NCBI RefSeq assembly: GCF_003568665.1
Contig: NZ_QXMH01000004.1
Location: 476,942 to 540,941 of the forward strand
From: Chitinophaga alhagiae
GTDB lineage: Bacteria > Bacteroidota > Bacteroidia > Chitinophagales > Chitinophagaceae
Direction of reading: 5' to 3'
Length of the DNA stretch: 64,000 bases
Position 1 is the first letter of the stretch. Each line of letters starts with the position of its first letter. This document shows positions 18,083-27,187 of this stretch, one piece after another. The translations under genes and the position numbers were made by a program. The notes under the pieces were generated by a model. It worked only from the letters and a program-made list of their open reading frames with translations, did not search any database and was not told the origin of the DNA.

Positions 18083-18088
18083 ACGCCT

Positions 18089-19027
18089 TTAGGGGACCGT
18101 AATCTCAATCTCACGGACCACGCTGTATTGCCCTTCATAACTCGTATTGGAAGCAATGAAAGCAACCTTGTAGGTTCCCGGGGCGGTATAATTAAAAGCA
18201 TAGGTGGTAAGCCGGGGGTTTATCACGCTTTTGATGGCAATAGGCCTGTCTGGCCCCATATCAGTTTTAGCCAGCACAAACCCTTTACTCACCGCCCAGG
18301 ATTCTGTGTCCTCTTCTTTGTGAAGATGATTGCCGTTCAGGCGGATGGCGCCCGAACTTTCAATAACAGCGCCTCTGCCCGGGTCAACTACCGCGCCTTC
18401 ATTGATCAGCTGCCAGTCAGCCGTTGTCAGCGAGGCAAGCGGCACGGTGCCGAGGTCTGTCTGGGACTCCAGCGAGAATGCGCGGATACGCCAGGTTGAA
18501 TTAGCCCCATGTACCGACTGCGGTTTGCAGATATAGCGAAACGCATAATAAAAGGGCTTCCCTTCCACAAGAAGGTCTTTGACATCTTTCGTTCCGGAAG
18601 GAAGCGACGCCGACGCATTTCTGCTATTCAGCGTAAAGCGGTCGGTAATGTCTGTCCAGGTAGCCGCCCGTATGTTGCCAATATCATACGTTCCGTTAAA
18701 ATCGCTGGAAACAAGCACAGACAGCTGGTTTTCCTGTGTTCCGTTATTCAGGGTGGTAGAGAACGAAGACAATAGCCCCTTTATATCCAGCATACGCCCC
18801 TCGCGATAGCTGTAATCATTCCCCATAATACCCGGGTAAAAAGACACAATTTGCGCATCTCCCGAAAAGCCGAAGGTTACCTGTTTCACTTCATTGCCGG
18901 ATGAGTCAACCATGGAGGCCACCTCGTACCCCGTAACATTAAAATCCGGTGCAACGGCAGTATCCTTCTTTTCGCAGGCGGCAACAATGCCGGAACACAA
19001 AACGATCACTATATACTTGAGTTTCAT
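18089..19027 (-). CDS. DUF5017 lipoprotein (locus 1, SusE-position)
   Basis: 312 residues. The signal MKLKYIVIVLCSGIVAAC has its lipobox Cys at 18. The DUF5017 signature is clear: VTFGFSGDAQIVSFYPGIMGNDYSYREGR, followed by LSVLVSSDFNGTYDI, a domain in surface lipoproteins encoded after susD. The C-terminus (FNYTAPGTYKVAFIASN) is a PKD/Ig-like sandwich. It is the last gene of the minus-strand operon, 21 bp after susD, and probably binds the glycan at the cell surface. Confidence 0.85.
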   Translation of the reverse strand: MKLKYIVIVLCSGIVAACEKKDTAVAPDFNVTGYEVASMVDSSGNEVKQVTFGFSGDAQIVSFYPGIMGNDYSYREGRMLDIKGLLSSFSTTLNNGTQENQLSVLVSSDFNGTYDIGNIRAATWTDITDRFTLNSRNASASLPSGTKDVKDLLVEGKPFYYAFRYICKPQSVHGANSTWRIRAFSLESQTDLGTVPLASLTTADWQLINEGAVVDPGRGAVIESSGAIRLNGNHLHKEEDTESWAVSKGFVLAKTDMGPDRPIAIKSVINPRLTTYAFNYTAPGTYKVAFIASNTSYEGQYSVVREIEITVP

Positions 19028-19048
19028 ATGTTTTGTTTTAATAGGTAA

Positions 19049-20863
19049 TTACCATCCGGGATTTTGTACGAGGGCGCGGTTCAGGGACATTTCGCCCGTT
19101 GGGATGGGAAAAAGGAAATTCTTCTCCGTTACATTGAGGCCCGCCCTTGATTCGAATTTATAAGCAGACGCGGCGATCTGGCTAATTTCCGTACCTGCCG
19201 CATGCATCTCCGCCAGAAATTCCTGCCAGCGGATGAGATCACCTTTCCGCAGGCCCTCAAAGCATAATTCGCGGCTGCGCTCGTCATGGATGAATGACCT
19301 GAAATTTTCTTTGGTGGCGTAGTCTGCCGCCGGTATTTCATCGTCACCATTAACCGTGATGGTAGCTGTTGCGGCAGCGCCGGTACCGCCGCCGCTGATG
19401 GTGACGGTGGGGTTAGCGGTATAAAATTTACCGCGGTCAGTGATAATAATGGAGGTTACTCTGCCGCCTGACACCGTTGCAATGGCAGTGGCGCCACTGC
19501 CCCCGCCGCCGCTGATGGTTACTGTAGGCAGGTTGGAAGATGAATACCCGCTGCCGCCGCCCGTTAACGTTATCTCCGCCAGGTTCTCACCATGAATGGC
19601 CTTGCCGTACCCTCTTTTTCTTACAAGGCTCACAGCATTGATCGCTTCGGCGGAAGGGGTGGCCGTTAGCTCGTTGTCTGCTTCGGCAAACATCAGCAGG
19701 ATGTCCGCATAACGAAGAATGGGGTAATTGATGGGCGTAAAGCTGGTGCTTTTGGGTGTCAGCACCTCGTACATCCGGCGGTATTTGCCACAGCTCCGTT
19801 GCCAGAGATTGCTTTCCGGCCAGTATTGCCGTTCCGCATTGTCTGTTCCACCGTAGATGTATGGTGCAATATTCCAGTCGCGGCGGTCGTCTGTGGGTTG
19901 ATAGCGATTGTAAAAGCGCGGCGTGGCGTTGATGCGGCCAAGGCTGTAGCCAGTGTCTACATTGGTACACCGGATGCCGTTACGGGAGCCCAGGCGCCCG
20001 CTTTCTGTGTAAGCGTCCGAGCGGTTGCCCCAGAACTCCACTTCAAAAATGCTTTCTTTAATATCATACTTGTCTGCTGCAAGGTTAATGAACACCTGGC
20101 TATAGGAACTGTTCAGGGCGTGGCCTGCTTCTCCGTCGTCCATTACTTTTTTTGCCCAGTCGCGCGCGTCGGCGTATTTCGACTTGTCGTTCAGCGGATA
20201 ACCGGCCATGTGCAGGCACACACGCGCAAGCATGCCGCGCACCGCAGATTTGCTGACCCGGCCGCCAAAGCCGACGGCACTGATCGGCAGCACCAGCGTT
20301 TCCGCTTCTTGCAGATCGGCCAGTATCTGGTTATATACTCCGGCAAGGGGCGCACGCGGCACCTGCGTATTTTCAGGAGATTTGATTGTTTCCAGTACCA
20401 GCGGCACATCGCCCCACATCTGGGCAAGCAGGAAATAATAATAGGCCCTTAAAAAAAGCGTTTCTCCTTTGACCACCTTCCTTTTTCCTTCGTCCATAAC
20501 AGGCTTGCCTATGTTTTCCAGCAGCAGGTTGGCACGGCCCACGCCATTGTACAGCGCTTCCCATGTTGCCGCTACCACAGGATCTGAATTGGAGAGATTG
20601 TATACCTGCACCCCATTCACCACGCCGGCGTGGCCATACACGCCTTCGTCCGAAATATCGAACTGATAGAACATATTATCGCCATAAAGGTTTGAATTGC
20701 CCAGCACATCGTAAACGCCTGTCAATGCGTAATTCAGTTCCTTTTCTGTATTATAGTACGTACCCGGCGCAAGAAAATCACTTGGCTGAGTTTCCAGGTA
20801 TTTATTGCAGCTTGCCAGCACAAGCAGGTTAACCGCAATAATATATAAGTGTATTTTGTTCAT
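19049..20863 (-). CDS. SusD/RagB family lipoprotein (locus 1) with inserted Gly-rich repeats
   Basis: 604 residues; signal with lipobox LASCN (Cys19). SusD-like features are the N-terminal helices (NYALTGVYDVLGN), the TPR-type segment FLRAYYYFLLAQMWGDVPLV, PILRYADILLMFAEADN and the closing FIHDERSRELCFEGLRKGDLIRW. It forms the lid of the SusC transporter and binds glycan. Residues about 431-504 are unusual: two repeats (GGGSGYSSSNLPTVTISGGG..., FYTANPTVTISGGGTG...) interrupt the normal loop before the C-terminal helices. Similar Gly-rich units occur in tail-fibre-like and adhesin proteins. Directly downstream of susC (18 bp apart). Confidence 0.93.
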   Translation of the reverse strand: MNKIHLYIIAVNLLVLASCNKYLETQPSDFLAPGTYYNTEKELNYALTGVYDVLGNSNLYGDNMFYQFDISDEGVYGHAGVVNGVQVYNLSNSDPVVAATWEALYNGVGRANLLLENIGKPVMDEGKRKVVKGETLFLRAYYYFLLAQMWGDVPLVLETIKSPENTQVPRAPLAGVYNQILADLQEAETLVLPISAVGFGGRVSKSAVRGMLARVCLHMAGYPLNDKSKYADARDWAKKVMDDGEAGHALNSSYSQVFINLAADKYDIKESIFEVEFWGNRSDAYTESGRLGSRNGIRCTNVDTGYSLGRINATPRFYNRYQPTDDRRDWNIAPYIYGGTDNAERQYWPESNLWQRSCGKYRRMYEVLTPKSTSFTPINYPILRYADILLMFAEADNELTATPSAEAINAVSLVRKRGYGKAIHGENLAEITLTGGGSGYSSSNLPTVTISGGGGSGATAIATVSGGRVTSIIITDRGKFYTANPTVTISGGGTGAAATATITVNGDDEIPAADYATKENFRSFIHDERSRELCFEGLRKGDLIRWQEFLAEMHAAGTEISQIAASAYKFESRAGLNVTEKNFLFPIPTGEMSLNRALVQNPGW

Positions 20864-20881
20864 ATGATATATTGATGATGG

Positions 20882-23800
20882 TTAAAAAACTGCCCGGATG
20901 CTGAAGGTAAGCGTGCGGGCCCTTGGATATGCCGAATAATCGAACCCCGGGGTAAGCGCGGAATTGCGCACGGAAACTTCGGGGTCCATACCGGAATATT
21001 TTGTCCAGGTATACAGGTTCTGCGCAGCAACCGAAGCCACAATATTTTTCACAAAAGATGACCGCAGTACCTTTGGAGGCACCCTGTATGCCAGCGAAAC
21101 CGTTTTGAGGCGCAGGTAAGAACCATCCTCTAAAAAATAATCCGAATAATATCCCGTTGGGCCGTATCCGCCGGCGCGGAATTTCTTGCTGTCCTGGTTA
21201 TTGATAGACCAGCGGTCGTTGTAAGAAGCGTATTGATTGAGGCCGGTACGGTTGCTCATATTCCCTTCAAACATTGTTCTGTTGGCATTGTATATTTTGT
21301 TGCCGTAAGACCACTGGAAAAAAATACCGAGGTCAAACCCTTTGTAGCTGAAGTTATTGTTCAGACCACCCACATGCCTGGGCAGCACCCGGCCGATCAC
21401 CACCCTGTCTTTTTCATCCACCACGCCATCGAGGTTCACATCCTTGTACCGGATATCTCCCGGCTGGACCCTGTACCTGGCCATACCGTTCGTAGGCTCG
21501 GAGAGCTTCAGGGTGTACGCGCCGCTGGCAGACACATCAAAATCACTCACCTGGTACAACCCGTCGCTCAGGTAGCCGAAGAACATGGCGGCGGGCTCGT
21601 TGAGCGCGGCAACATACAGCGGTACGGTATTGAAGCTGTTCTCCCACCCTACCGTACTGAGCAGGTTATCCTGGTTTTCCGACAAGCCCAATACAACATT
21701 CCGGTTAAAGCTGATGTTAATGTCCGTGTTCCAGCTGAAGCTGCCGGATTTGACGTTGGTGGTGGCCAGCGTTAGCTCCAGCCCTTCGTTCCGTACTTTC
21801 CCGATGTTCTTGTACACCCTTGTAAAGCCTGTAGTTTTCGGGAGACTGGCATTGAGCAGCAGGTCTGAGGTTGTTTTCCGGTACAGGTCTACCGTCAGTT
21901 GTATGCGGTTGCGCAGAAAACCGAGGTCAAGCCCGATATCGGCTTGCGCGGTGGTTTCCCATTTCAGTTTCGTATTACCCAGGGAGGTTTGTATAACGCC
22001 CGTTTGCGGCATGCTGTTGTTTTGAGAATAGGATGCGCCTATAGGGCTGGTGAGCGCCGGCAGCGTGGCAAAGTCGCTCACCCGGTTGTTTCCCGTTGTG
22101 CCGTAGCTGGTGCGGAGTTTTGCATCGGAAATGAATTTAACAGATTGCATGAACCGCTCTTCCTTGATCTGCCAGGCAAAAGCGGCAGACGGGAAATACG
22201 CCCAGCGGTTCTCGGGAGAGAATTTGGAAGACCCATCCGCCCGGAAACTGACTGTCAGCAGATATCTCGAAAGAAAGCTGTAATTCACACGCGCCAGAAA
22301 AGAGCCCAGCTTGCTTTCAGTGGCGGACGATGAGGTGGAGCCAGGAATGCCCTGCTCAAGCCCGGGAATGCCCAGCGACTCGTTCGGTACGTTTTGCGAC
22401 ATAAACCCGTAGCCGCTTGCTTTTATTCCCTGCATGGTGAAACCGCCCAGTACTTCCAGCCGGTTTTTCCGGTTGAACCTTTTTATCCAGGTAAGTGTGT
22501 TTTCATTCAGCCAGCTGCTTCTTTCCACAAAGTTCACACTGCCATACTGTCCTTTGGTGTTGTTGGGGAACCTCGGGGTGCCCCTGGAGGTAAGCGAGTT
22601 GTAAAAACTTGTGTTTTTCCGGTTGAGGCTTTCCACACCGCCGCTTACCCGCAGTTTCAGGCCGGGAATAATTTCATAGGTGATATACGCATTGGCCAGA
22701 ATATTGCTCGTTGCAGATTGCCGCAGTTCATTTTTTGCATTGATGATGGGGTTGATGCGGTAGTCCATCGTTTCGTCTATTTCATCGTCCATCAGCTCTT
22801 CACTCAGGTCCGTGGCATCCTCCAGGCTTTTACCGGAAACGGGCCTGTACCCCCAAACGGAGTACAGCAGGTAGGCGCTGGCGCCGTTGCCGGCATTGGC
22901 GCCCGACGCGATCTGGCCAAAATTGCGAACGCGGCTGTAATTCAGGTTTACGCCTGCCGTTACTTTTTTACCAATGTTCTGATCAATAACAAAACGCCCC
23001 TGGTAGCGGCTTAACCCGGAATTGATCAATACGCCCTGCTGATCGGCCACAGATCCGGAGAGCGAATATTTTGTGCCCTGGTTGCCGCCACGCATGGCCA
23101 GGTTGTATACCTGCATCGGCGCATCGCGGAACAGTTCACCCTGCCAGTCCACGCCCTTTACCCGCTTATAGTCATCCAGCGTGGCATCTGAGAGATAGGT
23201 TGTTTTGGCAATTGTGGAATCCCGTTCAAGCTGATAGCTCACAAAGTCATACGGGCTCATAACGTCCATTCGTTTGGCCACATGCTGGTAGCCCAGAGAC
23301 GCGGTGGCGGTAACAACAGGCGCCCCGATCTGCCCGCGCTTGGTTTCGATCACTACCACGCCGTTTGCGCCACGCGCGCCGTAAATGGCGGTAGCAGACG
23401 CATCTTTCAGGATATTGATCGTTTTGATATCTTCCGGGTTCAGCGACATGTTTTCAGGATCTTCCATCGGGAACCCGTCTATCACAAAAAGCGGTGAATT
23501 GCTTTGAGAAAGCGAGTTGGCGCCGCGAATAACGATATTGATCCCTTCAGCGCCGGGCTGGCCGTCATTAGAAGATACCTGAACACCGGCCACCCTCCCC
23601 GCAAGGGCCTGGTCAAACGACAATACCGGCGCCTTCTGAAGATCTTCCACCTGTACCTGCGCTACCGAACCGGTGAGGTCTTTTTTGGAGGTGGTACCAT
23701 AGCCGATCACCACCACTTCATTCAGCTTTGAGGCGTCCGGCAGCAGGGTTACCGTAACGGAAGTACGCCCCCGTATGGCTTCCTCATGTTTTTTAAACCC

Positions 23801-24046
23801 GATATGATTAAACACGAGAGTACCTTGCAGGTCAGGCACGCGGACCGTGAAACCGCCATTCTTGTCGGTGCTGGCGCCGGTTGTTCCGTTCTTCAGCCGT
23901 ACGCTCACGCCGGGCAACCCTACACCCTGCTCGTCAACCACCCGTCCGGTAACGGCAGGCAAAACCTGTTGTGCGGGGACCGCGTACGCTAAACCGATCA
24001 GCAGCAGCAACAGTACGGCGCTTTTGAAGCCGCACCGCCTGCTCAT
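20882..24046 (-). CDS. SusC/RagA TonB-linked outer membrane transporter (locus 1)
   Basis: About 1054 residues from ATG 24046 (MSRRCGFKSAVLLLLLIGLAYAVPAQ, good signal peptide); an in-frame ATG at 24097 would add 17 charged residues and is less likely. Order: carboxypeptidase-regulatory-like domain (VTGRVVDEQGVGLPGVSVRLKNG, about 30-115), linker ending LNEVVVIGYGT, plug (GSVAQVQVEDLQKAP, INIVIRGANSL, NSPLFVIDGFPMEDP), then a large beta-barrel ending in FSIRAVF. It imports oligosaccharides together with the SusD lid. Stands second in the order sulfatase-SusC-SusD-DUF5017, so the imported glycan is probably sulfated. Confidence 0.95.
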   Translation of the reverse strand: MSRRCGFKSAVLLLLLIGLAYAVPAQQVLPAVTGRVVDEQGVGLPGVSVRLKNGTTGASTDKNGGFTVRVPDLQGTLVFNHIGFKKHEEAIRGRTSVTVTLLPDASKLNEVVVIGYGTTSKKDLTGSVAQVQVEDLQKAPVLSFDQALAGRVAGVQVSSNDGQPGAEGINIVIRGANSLSQSNSPLFVIDGFPMEDPENMSLNPEDIKTINILKDASATAIYGARGANGVVVIETKRGQIGAPVVTATASLGYQHVAKRMDVMSPYDFVSYQLERDSTIAKTTYLSDATLDDYKRVKGVDWQGELFRDAPMQVYNLAMRGGNQGTKYSLSGSVADQQGVLINSGLSRYQGRFVIDQNIGKKVTAGVNLNYSRVRNFGQIASGANAGNGASAYLLYSVWGYRPVSGKSLEDATDLSEELMDDEIDETMDYRINPIINAKNELRQSATSNILANAYITYEIIPGLKLRVSGGVESLNRKNTSFYNSLTSRGTPRFPNNTKGQYGSVNFVERSSWLNENTLTWIKRFNRKNRLEVLGGFTMQGIKASGYGFMSQNVPNESLGIPGLEQGIPGSTSSSATESKLGSFLARVNYSFLSRYLLTVSFRADGSSKFSPENRWAYFPSAAFAWQIKEERFMQSVKFISDAKLRTSYGTTGNNRVSDFATLPALTSPIGASYSQNNSMPQTGVIQTSLGNTKLKWETTAQADIGLDLGFLRNRIQLTVDLYRKTTSDLLLNASLPKTTGFTRVYKNIGKVRNEGLELTLATTNVKSGSFSWNTDINISFNRNVVLGLSENQDNLLSTVGWENSFNTVPLYVAALNEPAAMFFGYLSDGLYQVSDFDVSASGAYTLKLSEPTNGMARYRVQPGDIRYKDVNLDGVVDEKDRVVIGRVLPRHVGGLNNNFSYKGFDLGIFFQWSYGNKIYNANRTMFEGNMSNRTGLNQYASYNDRWSINNQDSKKFRAGGYGPTGYYSDYFLEDGSYLRLKTVSLAYRVPPKVLRSSFVKNIVASVAAQNLYTWTKYSGMDPEVSVRNSALTPGFDYSAYPRARTLTFSIRAVF

Positions 24047-24175
24047 CTTTAGGTGTGCGCAATCCCGGAAAGTAAAGACAATAGTTCTCTGACACATACT
24101 TTAGATAGTTTATGTGGTTAAATCCTGAAGTAATAAAGGTGATGTGTGGAAACCCTGGAAGCGGGTCCCGGAATC

Positions 24176-25630
24176 CTACTTCATATTCCTGTAGGCCTCT
24201 AATAATGCACCCAGTTTTTTTTCAACCGGCTGATATTTTTTTGTTCCTGAAAGATTTTCTTGTTCAACCCGGCCATTCCCCAAATAGTACAGCTCCCTGT
24301 TTTCAATGGCATTGTTAGACAGGTTGTACCAGACCGTGTATCGCCACTCCCGGTCCCTGACGGAATAGCCCATATGCGTGGCGGTTTTTGACAGTATGGC
24401 CCTGTAAGGCCTGCTGAACTGGCTGTATGCCACCTTATCCCATCTTGAAGCCGGATCTCGCAAAAGCGGTGCAAGGCTGCCGCCGCTCAGCTTTGACGCC
24501 GGACCGATCTTGCACAGGTCCAGCAGCGTAGGATAAATATCAACGGCTTCCACAATAGCATCCGTACTGGCGCCTTTTTTTGCGCTGCCCGGTGCGGATA
24601 TCATCAAGGGAACTCTTGCATCCAGTTCGAAATTGGTAGATTTACACCATAAGTTCTGCTCGCCCAGGTGATAGCCGTGATCGCCTACTAGTACAACTAT
24701 TGTGTGCTCGCTCATGCCAAGCCTGTTCAGCTCTTCCAGCACTTTGCCCACCTGCGCGTCTACAAAACTGATACAGGCGTAATAAGCGCGGATCAGGTCG
24801 TTTTCCTTTTCATGGGTGAGCGGCCCTTCATCAGGTATATCTGTATAACCCCGCAGTTCCTGGCACTGGTGAAACGCAATTTCCGGCGCGCCCGCGGGCC
24901 TGTTCCTGTTTTCTACGCCGGGAAAAGAAGTGTGCGCGTACATATCCCAATACTTCCTGGGGGCGCAATACGGGAGATGCGGCTTTCTAAACCCGGTTGC
25001 CAGGAAAAACGGCTCGCCCGAATTTTTAAACCTTCTTAACAGGTCAATAGCCTGATCTGCCACCTTTCCGTCTGGATAACTGGCATCGGCGCTATCAGTA
25101 AACTCATAGGCGTCCGCTTTGCCGCCTTTTTTGTTCCTGTCGAGGAAATATTCCCTGCCCTTGGGCCCGTTGAACGCCAATTGCACGGGAGACCAACTGA
25201 CGGGGTCTACCGTTCTTTTTGTATCATGGAAGATCTTGCCCACGCCCACCGCGGTGTAGCCATTATTTTTGAACGCCTGCGGCAGGGTAGTCACATCGGG
25301 TACCTTTTCCCTGAAATGCGTTATCAGGTCTGTAACGCCGGTCTGGTCCGGGCGCAACCCGGTTAAAATGGAAGCGCGGGAAGGGCTGCAAACCGCCTGC
25401 TGGCAGTATGCATTTTTAAACAATACACTGCGTTGCGCCAGCCGGTCCATATGGGGGGTAATGGCCCTGGCATCGCCATAGCTGGCCAAATCCGGCCTCA
25501 GATCATCAATGATGATAAAAAGCACATTGTATTTTTTGTCTTTCTCCTTGTCATCGGCAAAAGCGGCAAATGCATGTAAAATGCATATGGCAATGGCCAA
25601 AGACCTGTTAAAATAACTGCGTGGAACCAT
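24176..25630 (-). CDS. sulfatase (iduronate-2-sulfatase-like), locus 1
   Basis: 484 residues, signal peptide ending FAAFA. The metal-site motif is FIIIDDLRPDLASYGD, and the formylglycine site is CSPSR with Cys81 (QQAVCSPSRASILTGLRPDQTGV). VVLVGDHGYHLGEQNLWCK and KSTNFELDARVPLMI give the C-terminal metal and substrate side, as in iduronate-2-sulfatases and related choline-sulfatase-like enzymes. It is exported, probably periplasmic. The first gene of the operon, with 129 bp to susC. Its place with SusC/D suggests removal of sulfate from the imported oligosaccharide; the exact linkage cannot be told. Confidence 0.92.
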   Translation of the reverse strand: MVPRSYFNRSLAIAICILHAFAAFADDKEKDKKYNVLFIIIDDLRPDLASYGDARAITPHMDRLAQRSVLFKNAYCQQAVCSPSRASILTGLRPDQTGVTDLITHFREKVPDVTTLPQAFKNNGYTAVGVGKIFHDTKRTVDPVSWSPVQLAFNGPKGREYFLDRNKKGGKADAYEFTDSADASYPDGKVADQAIDLLRRFKNSGEPFFLATGFRKPHLPYCAPRKYWDMYAHTSFPGVENRNRPAGAPEIAFHQCQELRGYTDIPDEGPLTHEKENDLIRAYYACISFVDAQVGKVLEELNRLGMSEHTIVVLVGDHGYHLGEQNLWCKSTNFELDARVPLMISAPGSAKKGASTDAIVEAVDIYPTLLDLCKIGPASKLSGGSLAPLLRDPASRWDKVAYSQFSRPYRAILSKTATHMGYSVRDREWRYTVWYNLSNNAIENRELYYLGNGRVEQENLSGTKKYQPVEKKLGALLEAYRNMK

Positions 25631-26298
25631 GAGATCATATTATTTACCTGTTGTAAAAATCAAGCGGAGATGTTCATAACGATGGCCATCTTTTCCTGGC
25701 CGCTCGGATGTTCTGGAAATACGTAACGTGTAATTTTTCTTACTCTTCATTTCCATCGATTGCAAAACAACTCCCCCTTTTTCCATCGATTGCAAAACAG
25801 AATGAACCTGATCATTGCTGGAATAATTTTTGGAACTTTGCTGGCAGGAACGGTCTCTTTTAAGAAACTGTATTGGCTACAACTTTGCCCTGGTGTGATC
25901 TTTCTAAATAAGAATGAAGTGTAATTTTTTCTCTAACCAGTGGAATTGTAAATTTTCGCTGCTCCGCTTTAAACCTTGTCCATAGGCAACAAAAGCAATA
26001 GATAAGGGAATCTGATGATTGGTTGCTGTGATAACAGTTCTACATACGTGATCTGGCAACTGGTTTTATACCCCTTGTCTTCCCGCTTATGTTTACTCGT
26101 ACTTATGTACTACATAACAAATGTAGGGTTCATATTTTGAATCTGCAAACTTTTTCTGCTTTAATATTTCCGCAACCTTGAAAATGATGATATTTTACCT
26201 TGAACAGGATGTCCGTGGCGAGTCCGTGTGAGCTATGGGGTATCTGATATTGAATGATGGGAGAAGGGTTGTAGGAGAGCAACCCGGTTGGCGGGCAA
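25631..26298. other. AT-rich gap with operator-like repeats and a protein-like fragment
   Basis: No complete gene. It contains the 20-bp direct repeat at 25750-25799 (listed separately) and an open stretch on the minus strand from 26065 to a TAG at 25904. That stretch reads NQLPDHVCRTVITATNHQIP and continues for about 54 codons without an ATG. I do not recognise the fragment; it may be a gene remnant. The base composition is AT-rich, unlike the flanks. The promoter of the sulfatase operon must lie in its left part. Confidence 0.4.
25750..25799. repeat. 20-bp direct repeat, period 30 (possible operator pair)
   Basis: TTTCCATCGATTGCAAAACA occurs at 25750-25769 and again at 25780-25799 with no mismatch. 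Each copy is an imperfect palindrome around ATCGAT (arm TTTnCnATC against GATTGCAAA). Centre-to-centre spacing of 30 bp (about three helical turns) puts them on one face of the DNA, 120-170 bp upstream of the sulfatase start. LacI-type operators often have a similar core; no LacI gene is in the window. Confidence 0.55.
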
Positions 26299-26940
26299 CT
26301 ACACAGGGTTGATCCGGTAAGCGCAGTGCCGCGCGCCTTCCAGCGCATGGTCCAGCCGCTCAATGGTACCCCACTCCTTAAATATCTGCTGAAAGGTCTG
26401 CAGCTCTACCTTGCAGATGTCATGGCAGGCCGTGGCGGCCGCACAAATGGGACAATGGTTCTCTATCATCACAAAACCCTCCCCCTCCGGCCGGTATTCG
26501 GCCAGGTAACCGTCCCGGGAGCGGAGTTCGGCAAATTTCTTCACTTTGGCCTCCAGGCCGTCTTCCAACCTTAAAATATCATAATACCGGAGCAGTTGTT
26601 TATGTTCCCGGGAAGAAATGACCTGGCCCAGCGCCTCATCTCCCAGCACGTCCCGGATGGTATTGATCAACTGTACCGTCAATTCGGCATGCGTATCCGG
26701 GAACTGGCGGTTGCCCCGCCCGGACAGGCTCCATACCAGGGAAGGGCGACCTACCCCCCGGGAAATGGACTCAAACACCACCCAGCCCTCTTCCGCCAGC
26801 CGCTGCAACTGCTGGCGGGCGCCTTCGCCCGTAATACCCAGCTCCTGCGCAACGGCGGTAGTGGCCAGCGGCCCTTTCGTCTTGAGCAGCAGCAACATAC
26901 GGTCTGTTGATGAATTATGAGATGCTTTATAATTTTCCAA
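26299..26940 (-). CDS. SufR-like Fe-S sensing repressor
   Basis: 213 residues with a TTG start at 26940; no ATG lies upstream in frame and the next ATG (26898) would cut into the first helix, so TTG is preferred. Residues about 13-75 form a winged helix-turn-helix (ATTAVAQELGITGEGARQQLQRLAEEGWVVFE). The C-terminal half has the Cys set of SufR: NHCPICAAATACHDICKVELQTFQ and GARHCAY near the end, expected to hold a [4Fe-4S] cluster. It is divergent from sufB with a 247-bp shared control region. By analogy with cyanobacterial SufR it should repress the suf operon while clusters are plentiful and release it under iron or oxidative stress. Confidence 0.85.
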   Translation of the reverse strand: MENYKASHNSSTDRMLLLLKTKGPLATTAVAQELGITGEGARQQLQRLAEEGWVVFESISRGVGRPSLVWSLSGRGNRQFPDTHAELTVQLINTIRDVLGDEALGQVISSREHKQLLRYYDILRLEDGLEAKVKKFAELRSRDGYLAEYRPEGEGFVMIENHCPICAAATACHDICKVELQTFQQIFKEWGTIERLDHALEGARHCAYRINPV

Positions 26941-26948
26941 GTTTTGAC

Positions 26949-27063
26949 TTGCTTTATTCGCAAATATCGTAACTTTGTGGGGATTTCAAGCAAACTATTT
27001 GAAAACCAGTTTGAAATTCTGCGGCCAGCAGTGATTATTACCGCTCCCAAGGCACTATCTTTG
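26949..27063 (+). promoter_or_regulatory. suf operon control region: two promoter boxes and an inverted repeat
   Basis: TAACTTTG (26970-26977, with TTG at 26949-26951) and TATCTTTG (27056-27063) match the Bacteroidota -7 consensus TAnnTTTG. Between them lies a perfect 6-bp inverted repeat CAAACT-N11-AGTTTG (26991-27013), a candidate SufR operator placed to block the first promoter and the divergent sufR start. Confidence 0.5.
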
Positions 27064-27187
27064 TACCGGCGTAACCAGCAATTACCCTTGCAATTACGGT
27101 ATGAAAAGGTGGCAGTTTTCCGGAAAAAGCGGATGGTCCCGGTCCCGTAGCAATCACCCAACAATTTGATAGAGAAGTATATATATT

